A stretch of 64,000 bases of DNA from Ruminococcus sp. UBA4240 (lineage in GTDB: Bacteria; Bacillota; Clostridia; Oscillospirales; Ruminococcaceae): NCBI GenBank assembly GCA_002395525.1, contig DGXE01000024.1:17065-81064 (forward strand). Reading direction: 5' to 3'. Numbering within the stretch: position 1 is the first letter of the stretch; each line of letters begins with the position of its first letter. Below are positions 8,949-17,623 of this stretch, piece by piece. Below the pieces are notes generated by a model. It ran no database searches. It saw only the letters and a list, made by a program, of their open reading frames with translations, and was not told the origin of the DNA. Position numbers and translations under genes: made by a program.

Positions 8949-10517
8949 TCAGAATAGCTTCTTGAAGAGAAAGCTCTTTTTATGGGAGCGGGGTTTCGTG
9001 GGTATCTTCATTCTGGGTACGCTGCGTATGGGTGCGCCGAACACAGGCTCCCCGATGGTGTGTGTCTCAAACGCCTTTTCGGAGATGTGCGTTTCAAGAT
9101 CCCGGTAGCAGGTGGGGCAGAAGACCAGTATGTCAAAGCCCAGGTAGGACAGCATAAGGGTCTGTGTACACTGCAGCTTTGAGAATGGGTCCTCTATGGG
9201 GTCGGCGATGATGACCTTGGGTATTGTCTTGGTGAAGTCGTAGCTCTGCAGCAGCTGCAATATCTCACGGTTGAGGTTGAGGGCTACATACATGGTAAAG
9301 TCCACCAGCTCCTGTTCGCTGTCCATAAGGAGCATACCGTCATTTATCATGGCCTGCGCCTTTTCAAATATGAGCCTCTGCAAATGACCGGGGAGGAAGT
9401 TGTATCGGTTTAAGGGGGATCTCATCAGCTCGTCTATGAGCAGCTGCTTGCCCCTGTGGAAGCGGGCATATATCCTTGACTGGCTGATATACAGGTTTTT
9501 GAGGGATACCGCCTTTACCTGGAAATAGGTCTCCGGGGTCAGCATCCTCTTCACAAGCTCCCAGTAGGCCTTTATATCTCCCCCGGGGACACCCTCCACC
9601 TTGGCGAATATGACAGGCACCGTCACCACGTCGTCCTTTACGGCAAAGCCCGTGCGGTACTTTGCCTCCTCGTCCCACAGCAGGTCTATCTCCTCGTAGG
9701 TGGTGGCAAGGACGGCGGCGTTCATGCGCTCGAACTGATTGGAGCGGAACATTGTGTCGCTGCCGGTGTACAGCATCTCATCAAGCTCTTTCTGGGCATT
9801 GTAGGCGATGGTGTTTATCTTCGCCTTGACGGGTGCCTTCGGGAAGGGCCTTACAGCAGCCGTCTTCCCCAGGCTCTCCTTCTGGAGCTTGTCGGAGAAG
9901 GGGCATTTCTCAAACATATCAAGGGCTGTGTCATCCGGGGATATACACAGCACGTCAAAGCCGCAGCGGGCAGCATAGCACAGAAAGAGGGTGTCCTCGC
10001 TGTTGGGTATGCCGTAGTACATGATGAGGGGTATCTTGTCGGTTATGGTGCCTACTGCTGCGGAGATGAAATTCATCCTCTCCACCAGGGACAGCCCCAC
10101 ATTCAGCTTGTCCGTGGGGACAGCCGTCAGCATTTCCCCAAGGGCAGTCTGGGCTATGAAGCGGCGCTCCTCATTGTCTATCTCGATGCGCCCGCACAGC
10201 CCGGATATAATGGCGGCATCTCCCTCCACCCCGGAAAAGATGGGGTCAAGGTCGAACCTCCCGGGGACAGCTATGGGCAGGTCGATAAAGGCAAAGGGCT
10301 TCCCCGACTTGGTTATGTCGCTTTTGAGCTCATAGAGGAAATTGTCGTATCTGTCGGGATTCTCCAGTGTGCCTGTGAGCAGCAGGAAATATACGGGGAT
10401 AAGCTCCCTTTTTGTGAAATGTCCGCCTCTGGCATAGAGCCTGACGGAATGCTCCTGGCAGATGTCCTGCCCGAGGTGCGTTATATCAGCATTTATCTGT
10501 TCAACTAAACGAGCCAT
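8949..10517 (-). CDS. YceG-like protein (putative component of stress/biosynthetic module)
   Basis: The 522-aa soluble protein lacks a signal peptide. Its content (N-terminal LYARGGHFTKRELIPVYFLLL, C-terminal PKVIIADPIEDPFSKLQCTQTLMLSYLGFDILVFCPTCYRDLE) and its position directly upstream of telA match the Bacillus YceG family, the putative component of the tellurium-type stress module. The C-terminus is strongly basic (KPRSHKKSFLFKKLF), suggesting membrane or nucleic-acid contact. The partner TerD-type proteins found in Bacillus are absent here, so this is a two-gene minimal version. Assignment rests on family recall plus gene order. Confidence 0.75.
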   Translation of the reverse strand: MARLVEQINADITHLGQDICQEHSVRLYARGGHFTKRELIPVYFLLLTGTLENPDRYDNFLYELKSDITKSGKPFAFIDLPIAVPGRFDLDPIFSGVEGDAAIISGLCGRIEIDNEERRFIAQTALGEMLTAVPTDKLNVGLSLVERMNFISAAVGTITDKIPLIMYYGIPNSEDTLFLCYAARCGFDVLCISPDDTALDMFEKCPFSDKLQKESLGKTAAVRPFPKAPVKAKINTIAYNAQKELDEMLYTGSDTMFRSNQFERMNAAVLATTYEEIDLLWDEEAKYRTGFAVKDDVVTVPVIFAKVEGVPGGDIKAYWELVKRMLTPETYFQVKAVSLKNLYISQSRIYARFHRGKQLLIDELMRSPLNRYNFLPGHLQRLIFEKAQAMINDGMLLMDSEQELVDFTMYVALNLNREILQLLQSYDFTKTIPKVIIADPIEDPFSKLQCTQTLMLSYLGFDILVFCPTCYRDLETHISEKAFETHTIGEPVFGAPIRSVPRMKIPTKPRSHKKSFLFKKLF

Positions 10518-10609
10518 AATAAGATAATATGTGTAAGGTGTGGTCGATGCATGGCGGGATGACAGCTCTGCGGTTTTGGTAAGGGAAGGCAGAACTGTAC
10601 CCGCATTTT

Positions 10610-10638
10610 ATTATACATAATTTATGGGCATATGTCAA
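10610..10638 (-). promoter_or_regulatory. Promoter of yceG-telA operon
   Basis: On the minus strand, TTGACA (10633-10638), 17 nt and TATAAT (10610-10615) form a consensus promoter about 93 bp before the YceG start. The remaining leader shows no clear motif. Confidence 0.8.
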
Positions 10639-10699
10639 GTGTTTTAACAATGAAAAGCCGGAAGGGCGGCGAGTGTGCAGCGATGCATACCGTTCAAGC

Positions 10700-11314
10700 T
10701 CAGCGCCTTTCGTGACCGGTCATTCCATCAGTGACTTGTGCATTGTCATAACTTTCGGTCATTATAATATTGCAGCACCAATCCGGGATGTTTTCACATT
10801 TATCTGTACAGGTGCCGTTTTCAAATGCGGCAATAAACCTGAAAGACACCGTGTTATCATATATTTTTACATGATCGCACAATGGCAGGACATTTTTCAG
10901 ATTTTCCAAAGACTGGATGTAACGATGTCGGATATCCTTTTCGTCTATCCCATGACCGCCCTTGGCTACTCTTTGACGTACTCTTTCTACCGCAAGATCA
11001 GCACTGGAAAGCCCTACATAGTACAAATGGATCTCATATCCTGTTTCCTTAGCTTTATTAATGTTCCTGATGATACTTTTGCCGCAGAGAGTAGTTTCCT
11101 GATCAAAAGATATGCCTTGTGCCATATAACTGTGTATAAGATTTATTGCTATCCTTCCGGATCTGATAACATCCGTGCTGTTCTTCCATGAGCCGAGAGT
11201 GCGGACGATCTCATCAAGATTTACCCGCGGTAAAGTGAGCATTTCCTTATAGGTCTGATAAAGTGTGGTTTTTCCCGCACCGTTCACACCTGCGAATATG
11301 ATATACTTTTTCAT
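10700..11314 (-). CDS. Zeta-toxin-like P-loop kinase
   Basis: The 204-aa protein opens MKKYIIFAGVNGAGKTTLYQ, a Walker A P-loop at residues 9-17. VNLDEIVR and FDQETTLCGKS follow at the places where zeta toxins keep their substrate-binding Asp and Glu/Arg. Zeta toxins phosphorylate UDP-N-acetylglucosamine and block wall synthesis; many chromosomal relatives are plain nucleotide kinases. The C-terminal ~40 residues (FENGTCTDKCENIPDWCC) are Cys-rich and unlike typical zeta. Its ATG overlaps the stop of the 61-aa upstream ORF by one base (TGATG), implying coupled translation like a toxin-antitoxin pair. GC content is low like the restriction genes upstream. Confidence 0.8.
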   Translation of the reverse strand: MKKYIIFAGVNGAGKTTLYQTYKEMLTLPRVNLDEIVRTLGSWKNSTDVIRSGRIAINLIHSYMAQGISFDQETTLCGKSIIRNINKAKETGYEIHLYYVGLSSADLAVERVRQRVAKGGHGIDEKDIRHRYIQSLENLKNVLPLCDHVKIYDNTVSFRFIAAFENGTCTDKCENIPDWCCNIIMTESYDNAQVTDGMTGHERR

Positions 11315-11499
11315 CAGAATCTGTTCTCCGCTATGACTTTTTTCTGTTTCTGCTGTAAAATATAGTCGGTCATGCTGCGGATAAAGTTTTTTTCTTCATC
11401 GCTTTTTGCATTCATTATCAGCTGATATGCTTCATCAAGGTCTATATCCCTGCATTTGTCAAACGCTTCATGAAGTACTTCCGATTTGGTATTATCCAT
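11314..11499 (-). CDS. Small acidic helical protein, possible antitoxin to the zeta-like kinase
   Basis: The 61-aa protein (MDNTKSEVLHEAFDKCRDIDLDE...) is highly charged and predicted all-helical, with no recognised domain. A strong AAAGGAG ribosome site precedes the ATG. The 1-bp overlap with the zeta-like gene and its position upstream are typical of antitoxins, and epsilon antitoxins are also small helical proteins. Sequence similarity to epsilon is not evident by eye, so the role is inferred from context only. Confidence 0.6.
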   Translation of the reverse strand: MDNTKSEVLHEAFDKCRDIDLDEAYQLIMNAKSDEEKNFIRSMTDYILQQKQKKVIAENRF

Positions 11500-11538
11500 A
11501 TAGTTCTCCTTTCGTGGACTGTTCCTGTTCAGGGGGGG

Positions 11539-11631
11539 TTATGTCAGCTTCTGATACATCTTCATAAGCTCCGCTACTATCTCGCTTTCGGTCATGTCGG
11601 GCTTGAAGCCGTATTGGCTGTTTATGCTCAT
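11539..11631 (-). CDS. 30-aa ORF overlapping the end of the restriction specificity gene
   Basis: This short ORF encodes a 30-residue peptide starting MSINSQYGFKPDMTESEI and ending MYQKLT. Its ATG overlaps the stop of the specificity-subunit gene by 4 bp (ATGA), so it would be translated by reinitiation. The codons give a plausible amphipathic helix. It may be a real micro-protein of the island or the remnant of a third gene. No family is recognised. Confidence 0.4.
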   Translation of the reverse strand: MSINSQYGFKPDMTESEIVAELMKMYQKLT

Positions 11632-12797
11632 TCACCCGCTACTTTTTTCATAGTCTCGATCACTTTATCTTTATATCTTACTACATCTGCAATAACAACC
11701 TTTTCCATAGCACGGATATATCGTTCCATATAATCAAAATCAGGTGTTCCGTCTGATTTGATGGGAATAGTAATAAAACATTCTTTGATTCTGTCCCATG
11801 TCGCCTTCTTTTCATACGAAAAACGCTCTTTTGTTAATTTTTCAATACAACGTGCAAGATATAAAAGACTATGTTCAGTAACATCATCAAATGTAGGTTG
11901 TATAAGATAAGCATCCCATAAAACTGCGGTTGCTTGGGGTTGAACATATACTTTGCCCGTTGCAACTGCTCCGTTCTGAATAACATCTATACACATACTC
12001 TGAGTGTTCCAATCTTCTTTTCTACCATAGAACATGATTCCATTATCGCCTAATTTTGCGTTTATCAGAGGAATACAAAACTCGTCTGTAGGTATTGAAG
12101 AAGTATCTTTTCGCTTATCAAAATCTGCTTTTTTACACTTTGCTTCTACTTTATCAAACAGTTCACTTATCAATATATCTGTAAACTCGACCTTTTCAGA
12201 TAATACTTTCTTATCATCTTCGGTCATTTCATAATCATTCAGACCTGTAGCCTGTAAATACGCATCCAACTCTGTGATACGGTCATGCTCCAACTCTGTG
12301 ATACGGTCATGCTCCAACTCTGTGATGCGGTCACGCATATACTGCCAATCAATATCATCGACTGTGTATTCGTGGTCAGGATTAGGGTTTTCAATGACAG
12401 GAAGTTCGATTATAGTATTATTCACTCTTGGCACGAATTCTCTAACAAGATAACTCTGATAATACGCACTATGCTTATTCAATACGCTGATAAAAAATAA
12501 TGCAAGAGTTTCATCAAAATTGACAAATTTAGGAATAAGAGTCTTTGTGAACTGACCCGCATAAAAATCGTGAGTCATATAGTGAAATTTCATACTAATC
12601 ATTCCAACAGCAAGACTATTACCTGTTATCTTGTGGTCTTCATCTAAATATTCAACATATCCGAGAATTCCATTATTATTTTCTGTTCTTGTAAAATACG
12701 GATATTGAGCATCTTTGGAAAATGTAAAATTCTCCTTATCTAACTGAGGATTGTTAATTACATCGAACAAATCGCTTATGTAAAATGTTTTATTCAT
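11628..12797 (-). CDS. Type IIB restriction specificity subunit (BcgIB-like) with 8-aa tandem repeat
   Basis: The ~389-aa protein has two presumed target-recognition halves (about 1-150 and 200-385) joined by helical segments. It matches the S-subunit design used by type I and BcgI-like type IIB systems: YISDLFDVINN at the N-terminus and the parallel IPLINAKLGDNGIMFYGRKEDWN in the second half. The central helix holds three copies of the octapeptide DRITELEH (residues ~156-178). The ATG at 12797 overlaps the end of the methylase-nuclease gene by 8 bp behind AGGTGAG. It would direct the A subunit to a bipartite DNA sequence. Confidence 0.82.
   Translation of the reverse strand: MNKTFYISDLFDVINNPQLDKENFTFSKDAQYPYFTRTENNNGILGYVEYLDEDHKITGNSLAVGMISMKFHYMTHDFYAGQFTKTLIPKFVNFDETLALFFISVLNKHSAYYQSYLVREFVPRVNNTIIELPVIENPNPDHEYTVDDIDWQYMRDRITELEHDRITELEHDRITELDAYLQATGLNDYEMTEDDKKVLSEKVEFTDILISELFDKVEAKCKKADFDKRKDTSSIPTDEFCIPLINAKLGDNGIMFYGRKEDWNTQSMCIDVIQNGAVATGKVYVQPQATAVLWDAYLIQPTFDDVTEHSLLYLARCIEKLTKERFSYEKKATWDRIKECFITIPIKSDGTPDFDYMERYIRAMEKVVIADVVRYKDKVIETMKKVAGE
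12267..12336 (-). repeat. 24-bp tandem repeat in the specificity gene
   Basis: Three in-frame copies of a 24-bp unit occupy 12267-12290, 12291-12314 and 12315-12336. The first two are identical on the plus strand; the third has two substitutions and diverges at its edge. Each encodes DRITELEH in the inter-domain helix. A gain or loss of units keeps the reading frame. Confidence 0.92.
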
Positions 12798-14808
12798 CAG
12801 CACTCACCTGACCATTCAGAATAGCAGACACTTTCCATGCCAGATAATCAGCAACGGTTTTCTTGAAATCCTCTTCAGTCGGTGTAGTATCAATCTTCTT
12901 ATGCTGATTGAATGTCCAGTCATCACCATTCAGAGTGATAGTGTCCTTGATAACCTTACCATTGGACTCAGTATAGTAATCCGTCTTCGGCTTCTTACCA
13001 AGGCAGATAGCAACTACTTCGTCATAACGCTCTAATGCGTGGTCTGTATTACGCAGATTTACTTCCTGTGTGGACTTCTTACGATTCTGTCTTGAATACC
13101 CGTCTTCCGAGAAATCAATGAATGTTACCACATCATCTTCTTCGTGTGGGCGGTTTACTTTAAACAGATATATGGCAGTCTGTACAGATGACTTACCGCT
13201 GAACAGATCAGCAGGCATACGTATACTTGCAAGCAGGGTGTTTCTTTTTAACAGTCTTTGTGAGTATACATCGCCCTGACCGCTGCCGGCATTTTCCTGT
13301 ATCAGAACCGCACCATATCCTTTTTCCATTCTTGATAATGCCTCATCAACGAAGATAAGACCTTTGCCCTGTGCTGAATAAGGCGGGTTCAAAAGGAATA
13401 CATTTGCAGGAAATTCCTGCTTATCAATCTCTTTATGAGAGTCACCACAGATAACCTGTGAAGAACCATCACCCATCAGTATCATATTAAGGACGGCAAG
13501 GATATAGATATTACCGAGGATCTCGATGCCGAGAAGCTGCTTTGATTTAATATTATCAATCTTTTCAGCAAGAGCATCTTTATCCTTGATTTTCGACTTT
13601 GCATCGGCGATCATCAGATCCATACCTGATACAAGGAATCCTGATGAACCCATACAGGTATCCCATACGAATGAATCCATATCTGTTCTACAGATACGAG
13701 CCATCAGATTTGTGACGAAACGAGGAGTGAGGACTACATCATTAAGTCGGTCATTATCAATAGCTACCCAGTCGTTGAGGGAATTGAGTATCTTGCCTGT
13801 AAAGTCAAGATGAATATTGCTTTCAAGAAGCGGCAGTATCTCATTCTTAATCTGCTTATAAACAGATTTGATGATACTTTCGCCTTTGTTCGGTTTCCAA
13901 AGATTACGCTTATCAAAAACAGGTTTCAGATAATCTACAACCATTTTGATTTTATCATCGGAACATTTCTTTTTACGAAGAAATGATTTAGTACGAGCAA
14001 TAATCTTTGTACCATCATTATCATCAGTATCATCATTACTGTCAAAATCATCAACTTCCAAAGGCTTAACGCCTTCAGTAGTAAGACCTGCCATGATAAG
14101 ACCGCAGAAAAAATACAGTTTATCATTTGTGGAAAGCAGATTTTTAATTTCATTATCATCGTAGATACGCTGATGAATATCTTTTATGCTCTTTTCAAGA
14201 AGTTCCTCTTTGCTGCGCTTTAACTTTTCAAGTTCAGCATCCGTAAGATTAAGAGTATCGAGCATAGCGAAGAAATCATCAATATTCCTGTCTGCCATCA
14301 TTACAAAATCGAAATCTTTGATTTCCTTCGGAATACCATTATTCTTCTGTGATACATAATAAGCCTTGATCTCGGGATCAGATATGATTCCATTTTCACC
14401 GACAGTTGTTCCGTTGATACCAACAATAATGACTTCTTTATATGTACCTTCTGCAAGAATAGCATTGCCATAATGCAAAGCGCCATTGACTGCAAAATTT
14501 ACAACGGCACTATATGGATTCTTGCCGCCTGATACAAGTTCAATGTCACCATTCTTTGTCAGTTTCTCCAGTTTTCCTTTAGAGCCTTTTGCTTCGGTCA
14601 TAACAGGAATATCCCTGCGTGTTTTGTTCTGCAAAAGTATCTTTATATCGGGATAGTTGTTTCCACCATTTCCTGATTTTGAGTCAGCATTTTTAAGAGC
14701 ATAGTCAATAGAACGATTGATGGATTCGGTCTTTCCGTAATGTCTGATTTTCAGGTTGTCAAGTTCTGCCTTGTAATATTCCTCAACTTTTTCTTCAACA
14801 CTTGCCAT
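12790..14808 (-). CDS. BcgI-like type IIB restriction-modification enzyme, nuclease-methyltransferase subunit
   Basis: The 672-aa protein combines cleavage and methylation. An N-terminal PD-(D/E)xK-type site is visible as PD at residues 53-54 and EAK at 72-74. The methyltransferase core has a motif-I-like VWDTCMGSSGFLV (about 381-393) and the N6-adenine motif NPPY (474-477). There is no separate HsdR gene on either side, and this subunit directly precedes an S-like gene, so a BcgI-type A+B enzyme cutting on both sides of its site fits better than type I. Length is close to BcgIA. Low GC and an acidic Asp-rich insert near residue 255 contrast with the neighbouring chromosome. Confidence 0.82.
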   Translation of the reverse strand: MASVEEKVEEYYKAELDNLKIRHYGKTESINRSIDYALKNADSKSGNGGNNYPDIKILLQNKTRRDIPVMTEAKGSKGKLEKLTKNGDIELVSGGKNPYSAVVNFAVNGALHYGNAILAEGTYKEVIIVGINGTTVGENGIISDPEIKAYYVSQKNNGIPKEIKDFDFVMMADRNIDDFFAMLDTLNLTDAELEKLKRSKEELLEKSIKDIHQRIYDDNEIKNLLSTNDKLYFFCGLIMAGLTTEGVKPLEVDDFDSNDDTDDNDGTKIIARTKSFLRKKKCSDDKIKMVVDYLKPVFDKRNLWKPNKGESIIKSVYKQIKNEILPLLESNIHLDFTGKILNSLNDWVAIDNDRLNDVVLTPRFVTNLMARICRTDMDSFVWDTCMGSSGFLVSGMDLMIADAKSKIKDKDALAEKIDNIKSKQLLGIEILGNIYILAVLNMILMGDGSSQVICGDSHKEIDKQEFPANVFLLNPPYSAQGKGLIFVDEALSRMEKGYGAVLIQENAGSGQGDVYSQRLLKRNTLLASIRMPADLFSGKSSVQTAIYLFKVNRPHEEDDVVTFIDFSEDGYSRQNRKKSTQEVNLRNTDHALERYDEVVAICLGKKPKTDYYTESNGKVIKDTITLNGDDWTFNQHKKIDTTPTEEDFKKTVADYLAWKVSAILNGQVSADE

Positions 14809-14851
14809 AATATCGATCCCTTTCGCTAAAGTGGAGAAACCTCCTTATTAC

Positions 14852-14880
14852 ATTATAGCACATAATTGTGGGAATTTCAA
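14852..14880 (-). promoter_or_regulatory. Promoter of restriction-modification operon
   Basis: On the minus strand, TTGAAA (14875-14880), a 17-nt spacer and TATAAT (14852-14857) precede the nuclease-methyltransferase gene by about 45 bp. Confidence 0.82.
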
Positions 14881-14893
14881 CTGATTAATAGTG

Positions 14894-14922
14894 AAAAGAA
14901 AACCGCCTGCATTTGCAGGCGG
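14894..14922 (-). terminator. nadB terminator
   Basis: On the minus strand, ACCGCCTGC / GCAGGCGGT with a 3-nt loop (stem arms 14902-14910 and 14914-14922) is followed by TTTTCTTTTC. It separates nadB from the restriction island. Confidence 0.85.
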
Positions 14923-14937
14923 TACAGCTTGTATTTA

Positions 14938-16389
14938 TTATAATGTTTCCTTCAGCACGATGTATGCCACCGTAGCAAGGGACTTTGCCTCCACATAGTC
15001 ACGGTCGATGATGTAGTTCCCCTTTTCAAGGGTGTTCTTTATCTCGCAGACCTGTTCAAAGCCCTCCACAGCCGCCTGCTTGTCGGGAATGACAAAGTAG
15101 GCTCTCTGCATGATGTGGCGTATCCTTGTGCGCAGTCCTGTGGGGATGTGCTCCGCATTTTCCGGCTGTGTGAAGGTGTATTCCGGCACGGTCACATCAG
15201 GGTCATATTTCTCTGCAATGTCCTCTGCGGCACGTCTGCCGAATACAAGCGCCTCCAGCAGGGAATTGGATGCAAGGCGGTTATTGCCGTGAACTCCCGT
15301 GCAGGAGCATTCGCCTACCGCATAGAGCCCCTCAATGTCAGTGCGGGCATAGGTGTCAACGGCTATGCCCCCCATGAGGTAGTGCTGGCAGGGGTATATG
15401 GGGATAAGGTCATGCCCCATGTTGATGCCCTGTGTCAACAGGAACTCGAATATCATGGGGAAGCGCTGATGCAGGAACTCCTCTCCCATGTAGCGTATGT
15501 CAAGGAAGAATTCATCGCTGCCTGTGCGCTTGCTTTCAAGCATGATGGAGCGGGACACCACATCACGGGGAGCAAGCTCCAGGCGGTCATCGTACCTGTC
15601 CATGAACCGCTCTTTGTTGCAGTTGAGCAGATACGCACCCTCGCCTCTCACGCTCTCGGAGATAAGGAAGCATTCCCTTGAATGTTTGTCCGCATAGGCG
15701 GTGGGGTGGAACTGTATGTAGGACAGATCCTTTATCGTCGCCCCCAGTGCATAGGCGGCGGTGATGCCGTCACCTGTGGCAATGGCGGAGTTGGTGGTGT
15801 AGTCGTATACACGGCCTATGCCGCCTGTGGCAAGCACCATGAAGCGGGAGGTGAAGGTGATATGCTCCCCGTCTTTCAGCACATCCACAGCAAAGCCGCT
15901 GCCGTTCCTCTCCAGACGGCACATAAGGGCAAAGTCCAGCATAGTCACATTGGGGAGCTGCTCCACAGTCTCCCTGAGCACCTTTGTTATCCGTGCCCCG
16001 GTGGAATCCCTGTAATGGAATATCCTGCGCTTTGTGTGGCCGCCCTCCAGGGTGCGGTCAAGCTCCCCTGTCTTGTCACGGTCAAAGTCAACTCCCAGCT
16101 GCAGCAGATGCTCTATCTCCTCTGCTGCACGGGTGACCAGCACCTGTACTGCGGCAGGGTCGTTCTTGAAGCCCCCCGCAACAAAGGTGTCGTTGGTGTG
16201 TATGGCGGTGGTGTCATCGTCAACGGGCTTGTAGACAGCCGCAATGCCCCCCTGTGCCAGGTGGGAGTTGCAAAGCTCCTTTTCCCGTTTGCATATGAGC
16301 AGCACTTTAAGGTGTGAGGGCAGGGAAAGGGCGGTGTAAAGACCCGCTGCACCTGCCCCTGCGATTATGACGTCGTAATTTGTATCCAT
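14938..16389 (-). CDS. nadB: L-aspartate oxidase
   Basis: This 483-aa FAD flavoprotein oxidises L-aspartate to iminoaspartate, the first step of NAD synthesis. Visible motifs are the dinucleotide fold VIIAGAGAAGLYTAL, the SHLAQGGIAA FAD/succinate-dehydrogenase-family segment, the catalytic region HPTAYADKHSRECFLISESVRGEGAYLLN, APRDVVSR, and GLYAVGECSCTGVHGNNRLASNSLLEALVFGRRAA. The start is ATG 16389, 6 nt after AAGGA; the ORF could be read from 16407. The partners nadA and nadC are not in the window, so the pathway is split or elsewhere. It lies 42 bp downstream of a GH5 lipoprotein gene on the same strand. Confidence 0.93.
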   Translation of the reverse strand: MDTNYDVIIAGAGAAGLYTALSLPSHLKVLLICKREKELCNSHLAQGGIAAVYKPVDDDTTAIHTNDTFVAGGFKNDPAAVQVLVTRAAEEIEHLLQLGVDFDRDKTGELDRTLEGGHTKRRIFHYRDSTGARITKVLRETVEQLPNVTMLDFALMCRLERNGSGFAVDVLKDGEHITFTSRFMVLATGGIGRVYDYTTNSAIATGDGITAAYALGATIKDLSYIQFHPTAYADKHSRECFLISESVRGEGAYLLNCNKERFMDRYDDRLELAPRDVVSRSIMLESKRTGSDEFFLDIRYMGEEFLHQRFPMIFEFLLTQGINMGHDLIPIYPCQHYLMGGIAVDTYARTDIEGLYAVGECSCTGVHGNNRLASNSLLEALVFGRRAAEDIAEKYDPDVTVPEYTFTQPENAEHIPTGLRTRIRHIMQRAYFVIPDKQAAVEGFEQVCEIKNTLEKGNYIIDRDYVEAKSLATVAYIVLKETL

Positions 16390-16431
16390 TTCCAATCCTT
16401 CTATCATATCCGGAGGAGAGCCCTGTCAGGC

Positions 16432-17592
16432 TCATTCATCCCCCAGAGGAAATACCTCATCATGGGCTATCTCTGCAATGTGTTCGGTAGCGCCCTTTGC
16501 ATCGTCTATGCTGCCGCAGCCGTCAACCCCGTTGGACGTCCACATACAAAGCCCGTTCCAGCCGTTGTTGTAGGCGTTTTCGTAGTCCTCATAGCAGGTG
16601 CGCCCGCTTTCACTTAGCACCGCAAATTCACCGATGACAGCGGGCTTTGTGTGTGTAAGCCCGAACTCTGCGGGGGTAGTCTCAAAGGGGTACCCCATGT
16701 AGGAATACTGCCAGTAGTAGTAGTGGGGGCAGTCATAGTCAAGGTAGGCGCTTTCCCCCGCAAGGGAGCCCAAGTACTCATCGGAGAAGTAGTTTCCGTC
16801 GTACTTGTCGGAGGTGTACTTTATCATGCCCAGCCCCACGGTCACAAGCTCATCGGAGTTGTCGTGTATGGCTGCGGCGCACCTTGCAAAGAAGGTGCAG
16901 AGCACATCCCAGTCTATCTGGCCGCACTCGGCGTTTTCCTTTATCCAGTCGGGCTCGTTGCACAGGTCTATGCTCCACAGGTAGGGGTTTTTGCCGTATC
17001 TCTCGGTAAAGGGCAGCACATAGCCGTCTATGTAGGACTGTGTGCCCTCCTCGCTGCTGACCATAGTGCGGAAGTTCTCGTAGCCCACGTTGCTGTCCTT
17101 GAAGTGGTCAAAGGACAAAAGGGTCGCCATGATGTAGATGTGGTGCTTTTCCGCCAGCTCAAAGAGCTTGTCCAGATCCTTCCAGTGCTTGCCGGAAACG
17201 GACTGGAGGATCCCGTCCTTGTCCACCTTCAGAGTGGATGTGCCGGAACAGTTTATCCATATGCGGGAGGCGTTCACGCCGCTTTCGTGCAGCTTTGCGA
17301 AGTGCTCGTCCCAGAAGGTCTCGTTGAATGCGCCCCCGAAGTCGTTCCATTTGTCCCAGGGGGTGTTGACCCCGTTTATGAAAAGGGTCTTGCCGTCCAC
17401 GGTGAAGCGGTTTCCGTCAACTCTGATGACAGTTTTGTCATAGTCGGCGGAGGAGGCGGCTGTCTCGGCAGTCCCGGCGGCGGAGGTGCTTGTCTCCTGT
17501 ACGTCCGCAGGAGCAGTATTGCAGCCTGCCATGCCTGTCACAGTGACAACGGCGCATACAGCCGCAGCCGCTCTTTTAATTGTGGACTTCAT
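16432..17592 (-). CDS. GH5-like glycoside hydrolase lipoprotein (mannanase/glucanase type)
   Basis: The 386-aa protein starts with a lipoprotein signal peptide (lipobox MAGC, Cys24) and a Ser/Thr/Ala-rich spacer, so it should sit on the outer face of the membrane. The catalytic domain begins at about residue 55 (VDGNRFTVDGKTLFINGVNTPWDKW). The predicted acid/base is Glu213 in DLCNEPDW and the nucleophile Glu322 in AVIGEFAV. The overall order resembles the mannanase/GH5 clan rather than the secreted glucanase upstream. The substrate is uncertain. An AAGGAG site precedes ATG 17592, and a 57-aa DUF1902 ORF ends 31 bp upstream. Confidence 0.85.
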   Translation of the reverse strand: MKSTIKRAAAAVCAVVTVTGMAGCNTAPADVQETSTSAAGTAETAASSADYDKTVIRVDGNRFTVDGKTLFINGVNTPWDKWNDFGGAFNETFWDEHFAKLHESGVNASRIWINCSGTSTLKVDKDGILQSVSGKHWKDLDKLFELAEKHHIYIMATLLSFDHFKDSNVGYENFRTMVSSEEGTQSYIDGYVLPFTERYGKNPYLWSIDLCNEPDWIKENAECGQIDWDVLCTFFARCAAAIHDNSDELVTVGLGMIKYTSDKYDGNYFSDEYLGSLAGESAYLDYDCPHYYYWQYSYMGYPFETTPAEFGLTHTKPAVIGEFAVLSESGRTCYEDYENAYNNGWNGLCMWTSNGVDGCGSIDDAKGATEHIAEIAHDEVFPLGDE

Positions 17593-17623
17593 ATGTCGCT
17601 CCTTTGTGCCATAAAGGTGGCTG

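Noticed and set aside
12790..14808. Type I HsdM plus HsdS
   Set aside because: No HsdR is adjacent and an N-terminal PD...EAK nuclease motif is fused to the methylase, which fits a BcgI-like type IIB enzyme better.
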